Shown here in pieces: positions 8,958 to 17,302 of a stretch of 63,006 nucleotides of DNA (positions within the stretch are counted from its first letter, which is position 1; the number at the start of each line of letters is the position of its first letter). The notes under the pieces are model-generated. The model was not told the DNA's origin, did not search any database, and saw only the letters and a program-made list of their open reading frames with translations. The stretch is from contig NZ_FCOG02000038.1 in NCBI RefSeq assembly GCF_001544975.2, positions 1-63,006 of the forward strand, given 5' to 3'. Origin of the DNA: Caballeronia arationis (lineage in GTDB: Bacteria > Pseudomonadota > Gammaproteobacteria > Burkholderiales > Burkholderiaceae). Both the position numbers and the translations under genes were made by a program.

Positions 8958-10262
8958 TCACAAAGGGAAAATGCCCAGCACGACGCACGCGATCGTCATG
9001 ACGACCGACGCGCCGAACAGGAGCGGAAACGTGAATTTCTGATGATCGGCGAGATCGATGCCGCACAGTCCGACCACGAGGAAGGTCGCGGGAGTGAGCG
9101 GGCTGACCGGAAAACCCGTCGTCATTTGCCCGAGCAGCGCCGCCTGCCCGACCTGCACAGCCGGCACGCCAAGTTGCCCGGCCACTTCCGCGATCACGGG
9201 CAGCACGCCGAAGTAGAAGGAGTCGGGATCGAACAGCATGCTGAGCGGCATCGATGCGAGCCCGAGCACGGCGGGAATGTGGCTCGCCATCGCGGGCGGC
9301 ACGAAGCCGACCGCCGCCTGCGCCATCGCCTTCAGCATGCCGCTGCCCTGCAGCACGCCCGTGAAGACGCCCGCCGCGAGCAGGATGCCGGCCATCATCA
9401 GTGCGGCGCGTGCGTGCGCGTCGATCCGCTTGCGCTGCATCTCCACGTTCGGGTAGTTCACCATCAGCGCGACGCACAGGCCGACCATGAACATGATCGC
9501 CGGCGGAATCTTCTCGCCCATCGCCACCATCGTGCCGAGCACGATCAGCGTGAGGACGATGTTGAACCAGAAGAGCTTCGGGCGGCGCAGCGCCTGTTCC
9601 TCGGGCGTGAGCTCGCGTTTCGGCATCGGCACCGAACCGTCCGTGCTTGCGAATCCGAGGCGCTTTTCCTCGCGCCGGCCGAGCAGGTACGCCATCCCGA
9701 ACACGAACACGAGGCCGATTGCCTGCACCGGGATCAGCGGATTGAAGAGCGACGAGATCGGCAGATGCAGCGACGCCGAAGCGCGGATCATCGGCCCCGT
9801 CCACGGCAGGAAGTTGATCCCGGCCGCCATCGATACCGCCGCGGCCAGCACGCGCCGGTCCATGTTCAGGCGGTCGTAGAGCGGGAGCATCGCGGGGATC
9901 GTCACGAGGAAGCAGACCGCGCCCGAGCCGTCGAGATGGATCAGGAGCGCAAGCAGCGTCGTGCCCATCACGATGCGCGTCGGCTTCGTGCCGACCGCCT
10001 TCAGGATGCGGTCGATGATCGGATCGAGCGTGCCCGCGTCGGTGATGGTGCCGAAGTAGAGAATGGCGAACACGAACATGCCGACGACCGGCGCGAGACT
10101 CTTCAGGCCGTCGATCACGAATTTGCTCGTCTGCAAGCCGAAGCCGCCGATCAGCGACGCCGCGATCGGCACGATGATCAGCGCGACGAGCGGCGACATG
10201 CGCTTGGAAAGAATCGCCGCGAGCAGGACGACGATGGTGGTGATCCCCAGTAATGGCAGCAT
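8958..10262 (-). CDS. CitMHS-family metal-citrate/carboxylate:H+ symporter
   Basis: 434 residues with 11-12 hydrophobic segments from the first residues onward. Features of the CitM/CitH family are visible: LAPVVGMFVFAILYFGTITDAGTLDP near residues 59-84, HLDGSGAVCFLVTIPAMLPLY, and a C-terminal DPDSFYFGVLPVI and TTGFPVSPLTPATFLVVGL. It should import a di- or tricarboxylate, possibly as a divalent-metal complex, across the inner membrane. It is first in the operon with the AtuA-family genes and divergent from a LysR regulator. Confidence 0.87.
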   Translation of the reverse strand: MLPLLGITTIVVLLAAILSKRMSPLVALIIVPIAASLIGGFGLQTSKFVIDGLKSLAPVVGMFVFAILYFGTITDAGTLDPIIDRILKAVGTKPTRIVMGTTLLALLIHLDGSGAVCFLVTIPAMLPLYDRLNMDRRVLAAAVSMAAGINFLPWTGPMIRASASLHLPISSLFNPLIPVQAIGLVFVFGMAYLLGRREEKRLGFASTDGSVPMPKRELTPEEQALRRPKLFWFNIVLTLIVLGTMVAMGEKIPPAIMFMVGLCVALMVNYPNVEMQRKRIDAHARAALMMAGILLAAGVFTGVLQGSGMLKAMAQAAVGFVPPAMASHIPAVLGLASMPLSMLFDPDSFYFGVLPVIAEVAGQLGVPAVQVGQAALLGQMTTGFPVSPLTPATFLVVGLCGIDLADHQKFTFPLLFGASVVMTIACVVLGIFPL

Positions 10263-10320
10263 GTGCTTGTCTCCGGATTTGTCTTTTAGTGGGGTTCAGC
10301 GTAATTTGATGCCAACGATA

Positions 10321-10342
10321 GATCAATTGAAATGATTTGATC
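10321..10342. promoter_or_regulatory. Candidate LysR operator (GATCAA-N10-TTGATC)
   Basis: A perfect 6-bp inverted repeat with a 10-bp centre lies in the 99-bp gap between the CitMHS operon and the divergent lysR start at 10362. It starts 20 nt before the regulator's ATG and about 60 nt before the transporter. Symmetric AT-rich sites of this kind are usual for LysR autoregulation. Function is inferred. Confidence 0.5.
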
Positions 10343-10361
10343 GCAGCATTCACGGAACGTA

Positions 10362-11261
10362 ATGGATCTGAACCTTCGCGACGTACGGGCGTTTGTCGCT
10401 GTCGCCCAGACGGGCAGCTTCACGCGTGCGGCGACGCGCCTGCATCTGTCGCAGCCCGCGCTCACCGTGCAGATTCGCCGGCTGGAGGAGATCGTCGGCG
10501 TGCGCCTGTTCGACCGCAACAGCCGCAACGTCGCCCTGACACCGGCGGGGCGGGAACTGCTGCCGGTGCTGCAAAAGTCGCTGCACGACATGGAGCAGGT
10601 GCTGGTTGACGCACGCGCACTGGCCGACGGATCGAGCGGCACGGTGCGCATCGCGTGCCTGCCGACCTTTGCAGCGAGCCTGTTGCCCGATCTCATCCGG
10701 GACTTGCGCAAGACGGTGCCGCGTGCGGGCTTTCACGTTCGCGACGTGGTGGCGAGCATGGTGAATACGCTCGTGCGCAACGAGGAAGTCGATATCGGGC
10801 TGACGGGCGGCGAAACGCTCGACAGCGCGTTCGACGTGCTGTACTCGGGCGTCGACCGGCTGGTAGCGGTGTGTCCGAAGGCGCACCGGTTCGCGCGGCG
10901 GCGGCGCATCGGACTCGAGGATCTCGCGAGCGTGCCGCTCGTGCTCACGGCGCAGGGCACGAGCGTGCGCGCAGTGGTCGACGCGGCGTTCGCGAATGCG
11001 CGCTGCACGCCTGTCATCGCGTGCGAGCCGACCTACATGATGACCGCGGTGGCGATGGTGCGCGGCGGACTCGGCGTGACGATCCTTCCCGCCACCGCGC
11101 GCGAGGTGCAGGCGGAGCCGGGACTCGTCGTGCGGCCCATCGACGATCCGCGTTTCGTCCGGCCGATCGCGCTGATCAAGAAGCGCGGACGCACGTTGCC
11201 GCCTTTGACTGAACAGTTCGTCGCGGCACTGGCCGGAAGGATCGGCGATCGGGAAGGGTAA
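10362..11261 (+). CDS. LysR-family transcriptional regulator
   Basis: 299 residues, standard LysR length. The N-terminal winged helix-turn-helix (residues 1-60) reads AFVAVAQTGSFTRAATRLHLSQPALTVQIRRLEE. The effector-binding domain starts near residue 90 (GTVRIACLPTFAASLLP) and contains a ligand-pocket stretch around GEEVDIGLTGGE-like residues. Divergent from the CitMHS/AtuA operon, with a palindrome between them, so it probably senses the imported carboxylate or a breakdown product. Ends before a hairpin shared with metE. Confidence 0.88.
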   Translation: MDLNLRDVRAFVAVAQTGSFTRAATRLHLSQPALTVQIRRLEEIVGVRLFDRNSRNVALTPAGRELLPVLQKSLHDMEQVLVDARALADGSSGTVRIACLPTFAASLLPDLIRDLRKTVPRAGFHVRDVVASMVNTLVRNEEVDIGLTGGETLDSAFDVLYSGVDRLVAVCPKAHRFARRRRIGLEDLASVPLVLTAQGTSVRAVVDAAFANARCTPVIACEPTYMMTAVAMVRGGLGVTILPATAREVQAEPGLVVRPIDDPRFVRPIALIKKRGRTLPPLTEQFVAALAGRIGDREG

Positions 11262-11320
11262 GCGGCAATCCGGGCCGATCAGCGCAGGCTCTTCGCGCGG
11301 GGCAGGGACGCATGCGCGCA

Positions 11321-11355
11321 CGCGCAAACGGCCACCGGAGGGTGGCCTTTGCGCG
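11321..11355. terminator. Bidirectional hairpin between convergent lysR and metE
   Basis: GGCCACC-GGAG-GGTGGCC forms a perfect 7-bp stem with a 4-nt loop. It is extended outside by CGCGCAAA pairing with TTTGCGCG with one bulged C. AAA on one side and TTT on the other give a short U-tract in either direction. It lies in the gap between two convergent genes. Confidence 0.65.
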
Positions 11356-11380
11356 CGCGAGACCTGTCGCGATATCGATG

Positions 11381-13678
11381 TCAGACTGCCCGGCGCAAGG
11401 TTTGCGCAGCGGCGACCATATTCCTCAGCGCCGGAATCACTTCCTCCCAGTTGCGCGTTTTCAGGCCGCAATCGGGATTGACCCACAACCGCTCAGACGG
11501 AATGCGCTCGGCCGCCTTCTTCATCAGATCGACGATGTGTTCCTGCGAAGGGACATTGGGCGAATGGATATCGTACACGCCCGGTCCGATCTGGTTGGGA
11601 TAGTTGAAATCGTCGAACGCGTCGAGCAGTTCCATGTCGGAGCGCGACGTCTCGATCGTGATCACGTCGGCATCCATATCCGCGATCGACGCGATGATGT
11701 CGTTGAACTCCGAATAGCACATGTGCGTGTGGATTTGCGTTTCGTCCTGCACGCCATTCGCGGTGATGCAAAACGCTTCCACGGCCCATCGCAGATAGTC
11801 GTGCCATTCCGAGCGGCGCAGCGGCAACCCTTCGCGAAGCGCCGCTTCATCGATCTGGATGACCCGCACGCCCGCCTTTTCGAGGTCGAGCACCTCTTCG
11901 CGAATGGCGAGCGCAAGCTGGCAGCACGATACCGAGCGCGGCTGGTCGTCGCGCACGAAGGACCAGTTGAGTATGGTGACGGGGCCCGTCAGCATGCCTT
12001 TCATCGGCTTGTTCGTTTGCGATTGCGCATAGCTGATCCACTCGACGGTCATCGGCTTCGGCCGACTGATGTCGCCAAACAGGATGGGCGGCTTCACGCA
12101 ACGCGAACCGTACGACTGCACCCAGCCGGACTGGCTGAACGCGTAGCCATCGAGCCGTTCGCCGAAGTACTCGACCATGTCGTTGCGTTCGGCTTCGCCA
12201 TGCACGAGAACGTCGAGACCCAGCGCCTCCTGTTCTTTCACGGCGCGCGTGATCTCCCTTTCCATTGCCGCGTTGTAGCCCGCCTGATCGAGTTCGCCGC
12301 TCCTGAACAGGCTGCGCGCGTGACGAATCTCTACGGTCTGGGGGAACGAGCCGATGGTGGTGGTCGGATAGGCGGGCAGTCGCAGGATGGCAGCCTGTTT
12401 CCCGGCACGTTGCGGATATGGGCTGGCGCGTTTGCCAAGCACGGCATCGACGCTTGCAATGGCTGCCTTGACCGCGGGGTTGTGCACGCGCGGCGAGACA
12501 CGCCGGCTTTCGATCGCCGCAGCGTTCGGTTCGAGCGCTTCGGCAACGGAGGCGCAACCGTGATTCAGCGCGCCGGCAAGTACTGTCAGTTCGTCGAGTT
12601 TTTGAAGCGCGAATGCAAGCCACGAACGGATTTCCGGATCCAGCCTGGTTACGCTGTTCAGGTCGACGGGGACATGAAGCAACGAGCACGACGGCGCGAT
12701 CCAGAGCCGGTCGCCCAGCGAGCGATGCAGTGGTTCGAGCCATTGAAGCGCCGCATTCAGATCGGTTTTCCAGATGTTGCGCCCGTTTATCACGCCAACG
12801 GACAGCGCAGACGACGCAGGCAGTCGCGCCGCCACTTCGTCGACTTCATCGCGCGCATTGATCGCATCGATGTGAAGGCCGTCGACGGGAAGCGTGCATG
12901 CGAGTTCGAGATTTTCCCGCAACGGGCCGAAGTAAGTCGCAAGCAGCAGCTTGACCCGGCGTGTTTCGAGCGCGCCGTACGCGGTAATGAGCGCTTCGCG
13001 CCAGGCCGCGCCGAGTTCGGTGACGAGCACCGGTTCGTCGATTTGCACCCATTCGACGCCTTGAGCCGTGAAGTAGTCGAGCAGCGCGGCATACGCCGGC
13101 AGAAGGCGCGGCAGCAGTGCCAGCTTGTCGGAGCCGTCTTTCGCTTTGCCGAGCCACAAGTAAGTCACCGGTCCGATGATGACCGGTTTGACGTTCACGC
13201 CGAGCGCGCGAGCTTGCGCAAGCTGTTCGACGAGACGCGACGCATCGAGCGAGAACTGCGTCGCCGCATCGAATTCCGGCACGATGTAGTGATAGTTCGT
13301 ATCGAACCACTTGGTCATCTCGCCCGCCGCGACGCCGCCGCAGCATGCATCGTGCGCCTCGGCCTCAGCCTCATTCGCCGAGCGGCCCCGTGCCACGCGG
13401 AAATAGTTGTCGAGCGGATCGCCATGGAAGCCGTGCACACGCCTCGGCAGATTGCCGAGCGTAAAGCTCATGTCGAGCACCTGATCGTAGAGCGAAAAGT
13501 CGCCCGCGGGCGCGAAGTCCAGACGCGCCTGATCCTTCCAGTGGCGCTCGCGAAGCTCCGCGCCCGCGGCTTTCAACTCGTCCCGCGAAGACTGGCCCTT
13601 CCAGTAGCGCTCGAGTGCGAACTTCAGTTCGCGCCTTGCACCAATGCGAGGGAAGCCGAGGTTGTGTGTAGTGACCAT
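11381..13678 (-). CDS. metE: Cobalamin-independent methionine synthase
   Basis: 765 residues, the normal MetE length. It transfers the methyl group of 5-methyltetrahydropteroyltri-glutamate to homocysteine, making methionine in the cytoplasm. The N-terminal half begins HNLGFPRIGARRELKFALE. The catalytic half carries the zinc-ligand motifs IHTHMCYSEF (His and Cys) and NPDCGLKTR (Cys) plus VHGEAERNDMVEYFGE. ATG 13678 is chosen because it gives the conserved N-terminus. The upstream extension to 13729 runs into the regulatory region. Divergent from metR with a strong operator between. Confidence 0.97.
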   Translation of the reverse strand: MVTTHNLGFPRIGARRELKFALERYWKGQSSRDELKAAGAELRERHWKDQARLDFAPAGDFSLYDQVLDMSFTLGNLPRRVHGFHGDPLDNYFRVARGRSANEAEAEAHDACCGGVAAGEMTKWFDTNYHYIVPEFDAATQFSLDASRLVEQLAQARALGVNVKPVIIGPVTYLWLGKAKDGSDKLALLPRLLPAYAALLDYFTAQGVEWVQIDEPVLVTELGAAWREALITAYGALETRRVKLLLATYFGPLRENLELACTLPVDGLHIDAINARDEVDEVAARLPASSALSVGVINGRNIWKTDLNAALQWLEPLHRSLGDRLWIAPSCSLLHVPVDLNSVTRLDPEIRSWLAFALQKLDELTVLAGALNHGCASVAEALEPNAAAIESRRVSPRVHNPAVKAAIASVDAVLGKRASPYPQRAGKQAAILRLPAYPTTTIGSFPQTVEIRHARSLFRSGELDQAGYNAAMEREITRAVKEQEALGLDVLVHGEAERNDMVEYFGERLDGYAFSQSGWVQSYGSRCVKPPILFGDISRPKPMTVEWISYAQSQTNKPMKGMLTGPVTILNWSFVRDDQPRSVSCCQLALAIREEVLDLEKAGVRVIQIDEAALREGLPLRRSEWHDYLRWAVEAFCITANGVQDETQIHTHMCYSEFNDIIASIADMDADVITIETSRSDMELLDAFDDFNYPNQIGPGVYDIHSPNVPSQEHIVDLMKKAAERIPSERLWVNPDCGLKTRNWEEVIPALRNMVAAAQTLRRAV

Positions 13679-13731
13679 GTCGTTACGCCGTCCAGATGAT
13701 TGTCTGGAAGCGATGATAAAATTTCCCATGC

Positions 13732-13756
13732 ATGAAATAAAATTGAATTATTTCAT
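13732..13756. promoter_or_regulatory. MetR operator in the metE-metR intergenic region
   Basis: A perfect 9-bp inverted repeat (ATGAAATAA and TTATTTCAT) with a 7-bp spacer contains the TGAA...TTCA half-sites expected for MetR. It sits about 55 bp upstream of metE and 31 bp upstream of metR, in the only strongly AT-rich stretch nearby. Homocysteine-bound MetR normally activates metE and represses itself from such a site. A TATCAT -10-like element for metE lies at 13713-13718 (minus strand). Confidence 0.7.
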
Positions 13757-13786
13757 CTATTGATTAGATTTGTTCATGGAGATGCA

Positions 13787-14695
13787 ATGCTTGAGCGTAG
13801 TCATCTGCTGGTCGTGAGGGAAGTGGAACGCCTGGGTTCGCTGACGGCTGCGGCCGACGCGCTGAACGTCACGCAGTCGGCGCTCAGCCATACGGTGAAG
13901 AAGCTCGAGCAGCAACTGGGCTCGCCGCTCTGGACGCGCGAGGGAAGGTCCATGCGACTCACGCAGGCGGGCCAGTATCTGCTCGGCCTCGCGAACCGGC
14001 TGCTGCCTCAGTTCGAACTCGCGGAAGAGCGCATGAAGCAGTACGCGAATGGGGAGCGCGGCACGTTGCGGATCGGAATGGAGTGCCATCCGTGCTATCA
14101 GTGGCTGCTGAAGGTCGTCGCGCCGTATCTCGCGCGCTGGCCCGACGTCGATGTCGACGTAAAGCAGCGGTTTCAGTTTGGCGGCATCGGTGCGTTGTTC
14201 GGCCATGAGATCGACGTGCTCGTGACGCCCGATCCGTTGAAGAAGCCAGGCCTGCGATTCCGGCCCGTATTCGATTACGAGCAGGTGCTCGTCGTGGCCG
14301 ATTCACATGTGCTGGCGAACGAGCCATATGTCGTGCCTGAGCATCTTTCGAAGGAAGTGCTGATCACTTATCCCGTCGAAACCGATCGGCTCGACATCTA
14401 TACGCAATTTCTGACGCCCGCGAATGTCGCCCCGAAGCGGCACAAGGTGATTGAAACGACCGATATCATGCTTCAGATGGTCGCGAGCGGGAGGGGTGTC
14501 GCCGCGCTGCCGAGATGGCTGGCCGAAGAATACGCGGACTCGATGCCGATCGTGCCGCTGCGGCTTGGAAAGAAGGGGATAGCCAAGCAGATCTTTCTCG
14601 GCACCCGCGAAGCGGACGATGCGCTCGACTACCTCGCGGCTTTCGTCGCGCTCGCAGGCGAGTCGGACGGGAGCAACGCCAGATTCCGTTCGTAA
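13787..14695 (+). CDS. metR: LysR-type activator of methionine biosynthesis
   Basis: 302 residues. The DNA-binding domain begins MLERSHLLVVREVERLGSLT and continues AAADALNVTQSALSHTVKKLEQQ. MetR-like features are the N-terminus IE/LERxHL and the GTLRIGMECHPCYQWLLKV stretch at the start of the co-inducer domain, which binds homocysteine. ATG 13787 is preferred over an upstream TTG because GGAG lies 5 nt before it and because it gives the conserved N-terminus. It is divergent from metE and probably controls it through the palindrome between them. Confidence 0.93.
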   Translation: MLERSHLLVVREVERLGSLTAAADALNVTQSALSHTVKKLEQQLGSPLWTREGRSMRLTQAGQYLLGLANRLLPQFELAEERMKQYANGERGTLRIGMECHPCYQWLLKVVAPYLARWPDVDVDVKQRFQFGGIGALFGHEIDVLVTPDPLKKPGLRFRPVFDYEQVLVVADSHVLANEPYVVPEHLSKEVLITYPVETDRLDIYTQFLTPANVAPKRHKVIETTDIMLQMVASGRGVAALPRWLAEEYADSMPIVPLRLGKKGIAKQIFLGTREADDALDYLAAFVALAGESDGSNARFRS

Positions 14696-14740
14696 GCGAT
14701 TTCGCTCGATGAACTGAACGCCGGTCCCAGTCCGTTGGAG

Positions 14741-16954
14741 TCAGGCGTTGCTCGACCCGGCCACGGCCGAAGTCGCGACATGTACGCTCTGCAGCAACGC
14801 CTGCAGGTCATCGATGTTGAACGGCTTGGACAGGATGGCGACGCCCGCGTGCTTCGCTCTTTCGAGTTCATCCGCGTAGCCGGTCATGAGGGCGACGGCT
14901 TGCCGGGGCCACCTGCGCCGGACTTTCTCCGCCACGTCGATGCCATTGTTCACGCCTGGCATCTGGATGTCCGAGAGGATGAGGTCGAAGGTCTTCCCGT
15001 CGTCCAGCAGCCTGAGAGCGGCATCGCCCGTCAGTTCATGCTGTGCCTTCCAGCCGAATACCTCCAGCACGGCCGCCAGCCCCGCGGCGACTTCCTCATT
15101 GTCCTCGACAAGCAGGATCGAGCCTTTTCCCGACATTTTCGCAGGAACCGGCGACGCGATAGGCGAATTCGTTGCGGTTTCAGCCTGTGCGGCCCGTCTT
15201 GGAAGACAGAGGCGAATCGTGGTGCCTTCGCCGACGACGCTTTCGATCCGCGCGGTACCGCCTGCCTGTTCGCACATCGCGAAGACCTGTGCAAGACCAA
15301 GCCCCGTGCCGGCGCTCGCGGTCTTCGTCGTGAATAGCGGCTCGAAAGCGCGCTGCGCGACGGAACGGGTCATGCCGACGCCCGTATCCGAGCAGGCGAT
15401 GACGACATATTCACCGGGCTTGAGGCCGCCCGATGCATGCGGGACCTCGATGTTCTCCCCGCGAATGACGAATTCGCCGCCGTCGGGCATGGCGTCCTTG
15501 GCATTGACAGCGAGGTTGATCAAGGCCGATTGCAACTCGCTGGCGTCCACGTGGATTGGCCATATTTCCGCGAATGACGAGATGCTCAGGCTGACACGGT
15601 CGCCGAGAGACGTCCGGATCAGCGAGGCATCTTCTTCGAGCCAGCGATGCAGGTTGATCTCCTCCTGTCGCAACGGCTGTTTGCGGGCAACGCTCAGCAG
15701 CCTACGGGCCAGCACTTCTGCTCCAGCAGACGCTCGCTCGACGGCCATCACTTCCTTTTCCAATCCGTTGAAGCCCTTGCGTCGCGCGAGCTCCATATTG
15801 GCCTTGACGACCATGAGGAGATTGTTGAAGTCATGCGCGACGTTCGCAACGAGGTTACCAAGCGCGCTCATTCGCTTCATTTGCCGGCCGGTCGCCTCCG
15901 CCGATATTCGCATCCCGAACTCGGCCCTCCATCTTTCCCAGGCGATTCGCTCCGCTTTGAGCCGGCGCAAGCTGAAGAGCACCAGTAGCCAGATACCGCA
16001 GCAGGGAAGCAAGGTAGCGACGGCAATGAGCCCGTCATGTTTTATCCATCGATAAGTGACGACCGAGACCGGAATGCCGGAAGTCACGTAGAGAGGGTAA
16101 GCGCCGACTTTACGGTAGACCAGAAGCTTTTCGACGCCATCGAGCGTCGAGTTGATCCTTATGCGGCCGTCACGGCTTCTCACGCGAATGGCGTCGACGA
16201 GCGGTTGATTGTTCGTCGGCGCTCTGCGGGCCTTGGGGGAAGGCGAGCGGGCCAGAATCGCGCCGTCTTTCCTGAATAGTCCGAGTGTCAGCGCGCGATC
16301 GTGCGACGTGAGCTGTTCATAGAAGGACAGAAAGGCATCCCGGCGCAGGGAAATATAGATGACGCCGAGAAAGCGACCGTTCGAGTCGTAGCGTGGCGTG
16401 CTCGTGTTGAACACGTCGACACCCGTGTCCGGGGCGCGCTCCGGCAGCGAAACCTCGGTTGCGACGACATCGGGGCCCTGTGCGGACCGAAACTCGGCAT
16501 GGTCGCCTATCGATAACAGCCCGACCGGGTAGGTGCCGCTGCTCACGAGCAGATCGCCTTTTTTGCCGAATATCGCGATCGACGCCACGGGAGGCAAGCG
16601 CTCAGCAGTTTCCTTCAGGAAATGATGAAGCTGTTGTTGCCGCGCACGAATCTGCGCATCGCCGTCCGTCCCCAGGATGGACATGACGCGCAGCGACATC
16701 TCCTGATTCACGTCCAGAATCTTGACCGCTTGCTCTTCGGCAACTCTTGCCAGGCGATCTATTACCTCGGACGAATCGGCTACTCGCGTCTGATAACCGA
16801 AGTAGCCGTAAGTCACCAGGAAAAGCAGGGGCGTAACAATCGATGCCACCAGCGCAGCCATCAACATTCGACGCGTCGCGCCGAAATCGCGCGGTGGCAC
16901 TGGGATTTCGAGCGCCGAAACATCTAGAGCGGACGATTCCGGATTTGTAATCAT
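14741..16954 (-). CDS. Hybrid sensor histidine kinase with C-terminal receiver domain
   Basis: 737 residues. One membrane segment lies near residues 30-52 and another near 305-327, enclosing a periplasmic sensor of about 250 residues (Cache-like by layout). The transmitter follows: phospho-accepting His374 in LVANVAHDFNNLL, N-box NLAVNAKDAMPDGG, G1 DTGVGM and G2 GTGLGL. A receiver domain fills the C-terminus (about 615-730) with ILLVEDNEE and the acceptor Asp in LILSDIQMPG. H-D-F-N-N marks the HPK4-like group. No response regulator adjoins it, so its output partner is elsewhere. Convergent with metR. Confidence 0.9.
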   Translation of the reverse strand: MITNPESSALDVSALEIPVPPRDFGATRRMLMAALVASIVTPLLFLVTYGYFGYQTRVADSSEVIDRLARVAEEQAVKILDVNQEMSLRVMSILGTDGDAQIRARQQQLHHFLKETAERLPPVASIAIFGKKGDLLVSSGTYPVGLLSIGDHAEFRSAQGPDVVATEVSLPERAPDTGVDVFNTSTPRYDSNGRFLGVIYISLRRDAFLSFYEQLTSHDRALTLGLFRKDGAILARSPSPKARRAPTNNQPLVDAIRVRSRDGRIRINSTLDGVEKLLVYRKVGAYPLYVTSGIPVSVVTYRWIKHDGLIAVATLLPCCGIWLLVLFSLRRLKAERIAWERWRAEFGMRISAEATGRQMKRMSALGNLVANVAHDFNNLLMVVKANMELARRKGFNGLEKEVMAVERASAGAEVLARRLLSVARKQPLRQEEINLHRWLEEDASLIRTSLGDRVSLSISSFAEIWPIHVDASELQSALINLAVNAKDAMPDGGEFVIRGENIEVPHASGGLKPGEYVVIACSDTGVGMTRSVAQRAFEPLFTTKTASAGTGLGLAQVFAMCEQAGGTARIESVVGEGTTIRLCLPRRAAQAETATNSPIASPVPAKMSGKGSILLVEDNEEVAAGLAAVLEVFGWKAQHELTGDAALRLLDDGKTFDLILSDIQMPGVNNGIDVAEKVRRRWPRQAVALMTGYADELERAKHAGVAILSKPFNIDDLQALLQSVHVATSAVAGSSNA

Positions 16955-17302
16955 AGGAGACGTGCTTCTGCGAAAGGCGAAGCATATTCAGTTAGCCCCG
17001 GAGCGTCAAACGATGTTCAGAATGCAATATGCCGAGATAATCTCTTTCACTTCGTGAAATCAAATCGGATTGATCCTCGGGTTTACATTTATACGTGTTT
17101 TTTTTCGTCGTCGTGCATTTTGCCGGATTTTCCCGCTCGAATCCGTGGAAAGGAATCTTCCGCAATCCGGATGGCCGTGCAGTTCCGCTGCGAACGGGTA
17201 AACCGCGACGCGCCCGAGCGAGCGAGCCTGACGACAGGCACAATACGCGCCGAAGACGCCGCAGATGCGCAGCGTCGCGGTAATCCGTCCCTCGACCCTT
17301 TC
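16955..17302. other. Intergenic region between sensor kinase and MFS transporter
   Basis: 348 nt between divergent genes. The part nearest the kinase is AT-rich and contains a perfect hairpin/dyad TTTCAC-TTC-GTGAAA at 17045-17059 and a run of eight or more T near 17098. It probably holds both promoters. The segment from about 17150 on has an open frame in phase with the MFS gene, but the encoded residues are arginine-rich and unlike the family, so it is left non-coding. Confidence 0.45.

Noticed and set aside
11312..13699. Long plus-strand open frame opposite metE (795 residues)
   Set aside because: Arg/His-rich composition and exact antisense placement to metE, which has full family motifs; a product of GC-rich codon structure.
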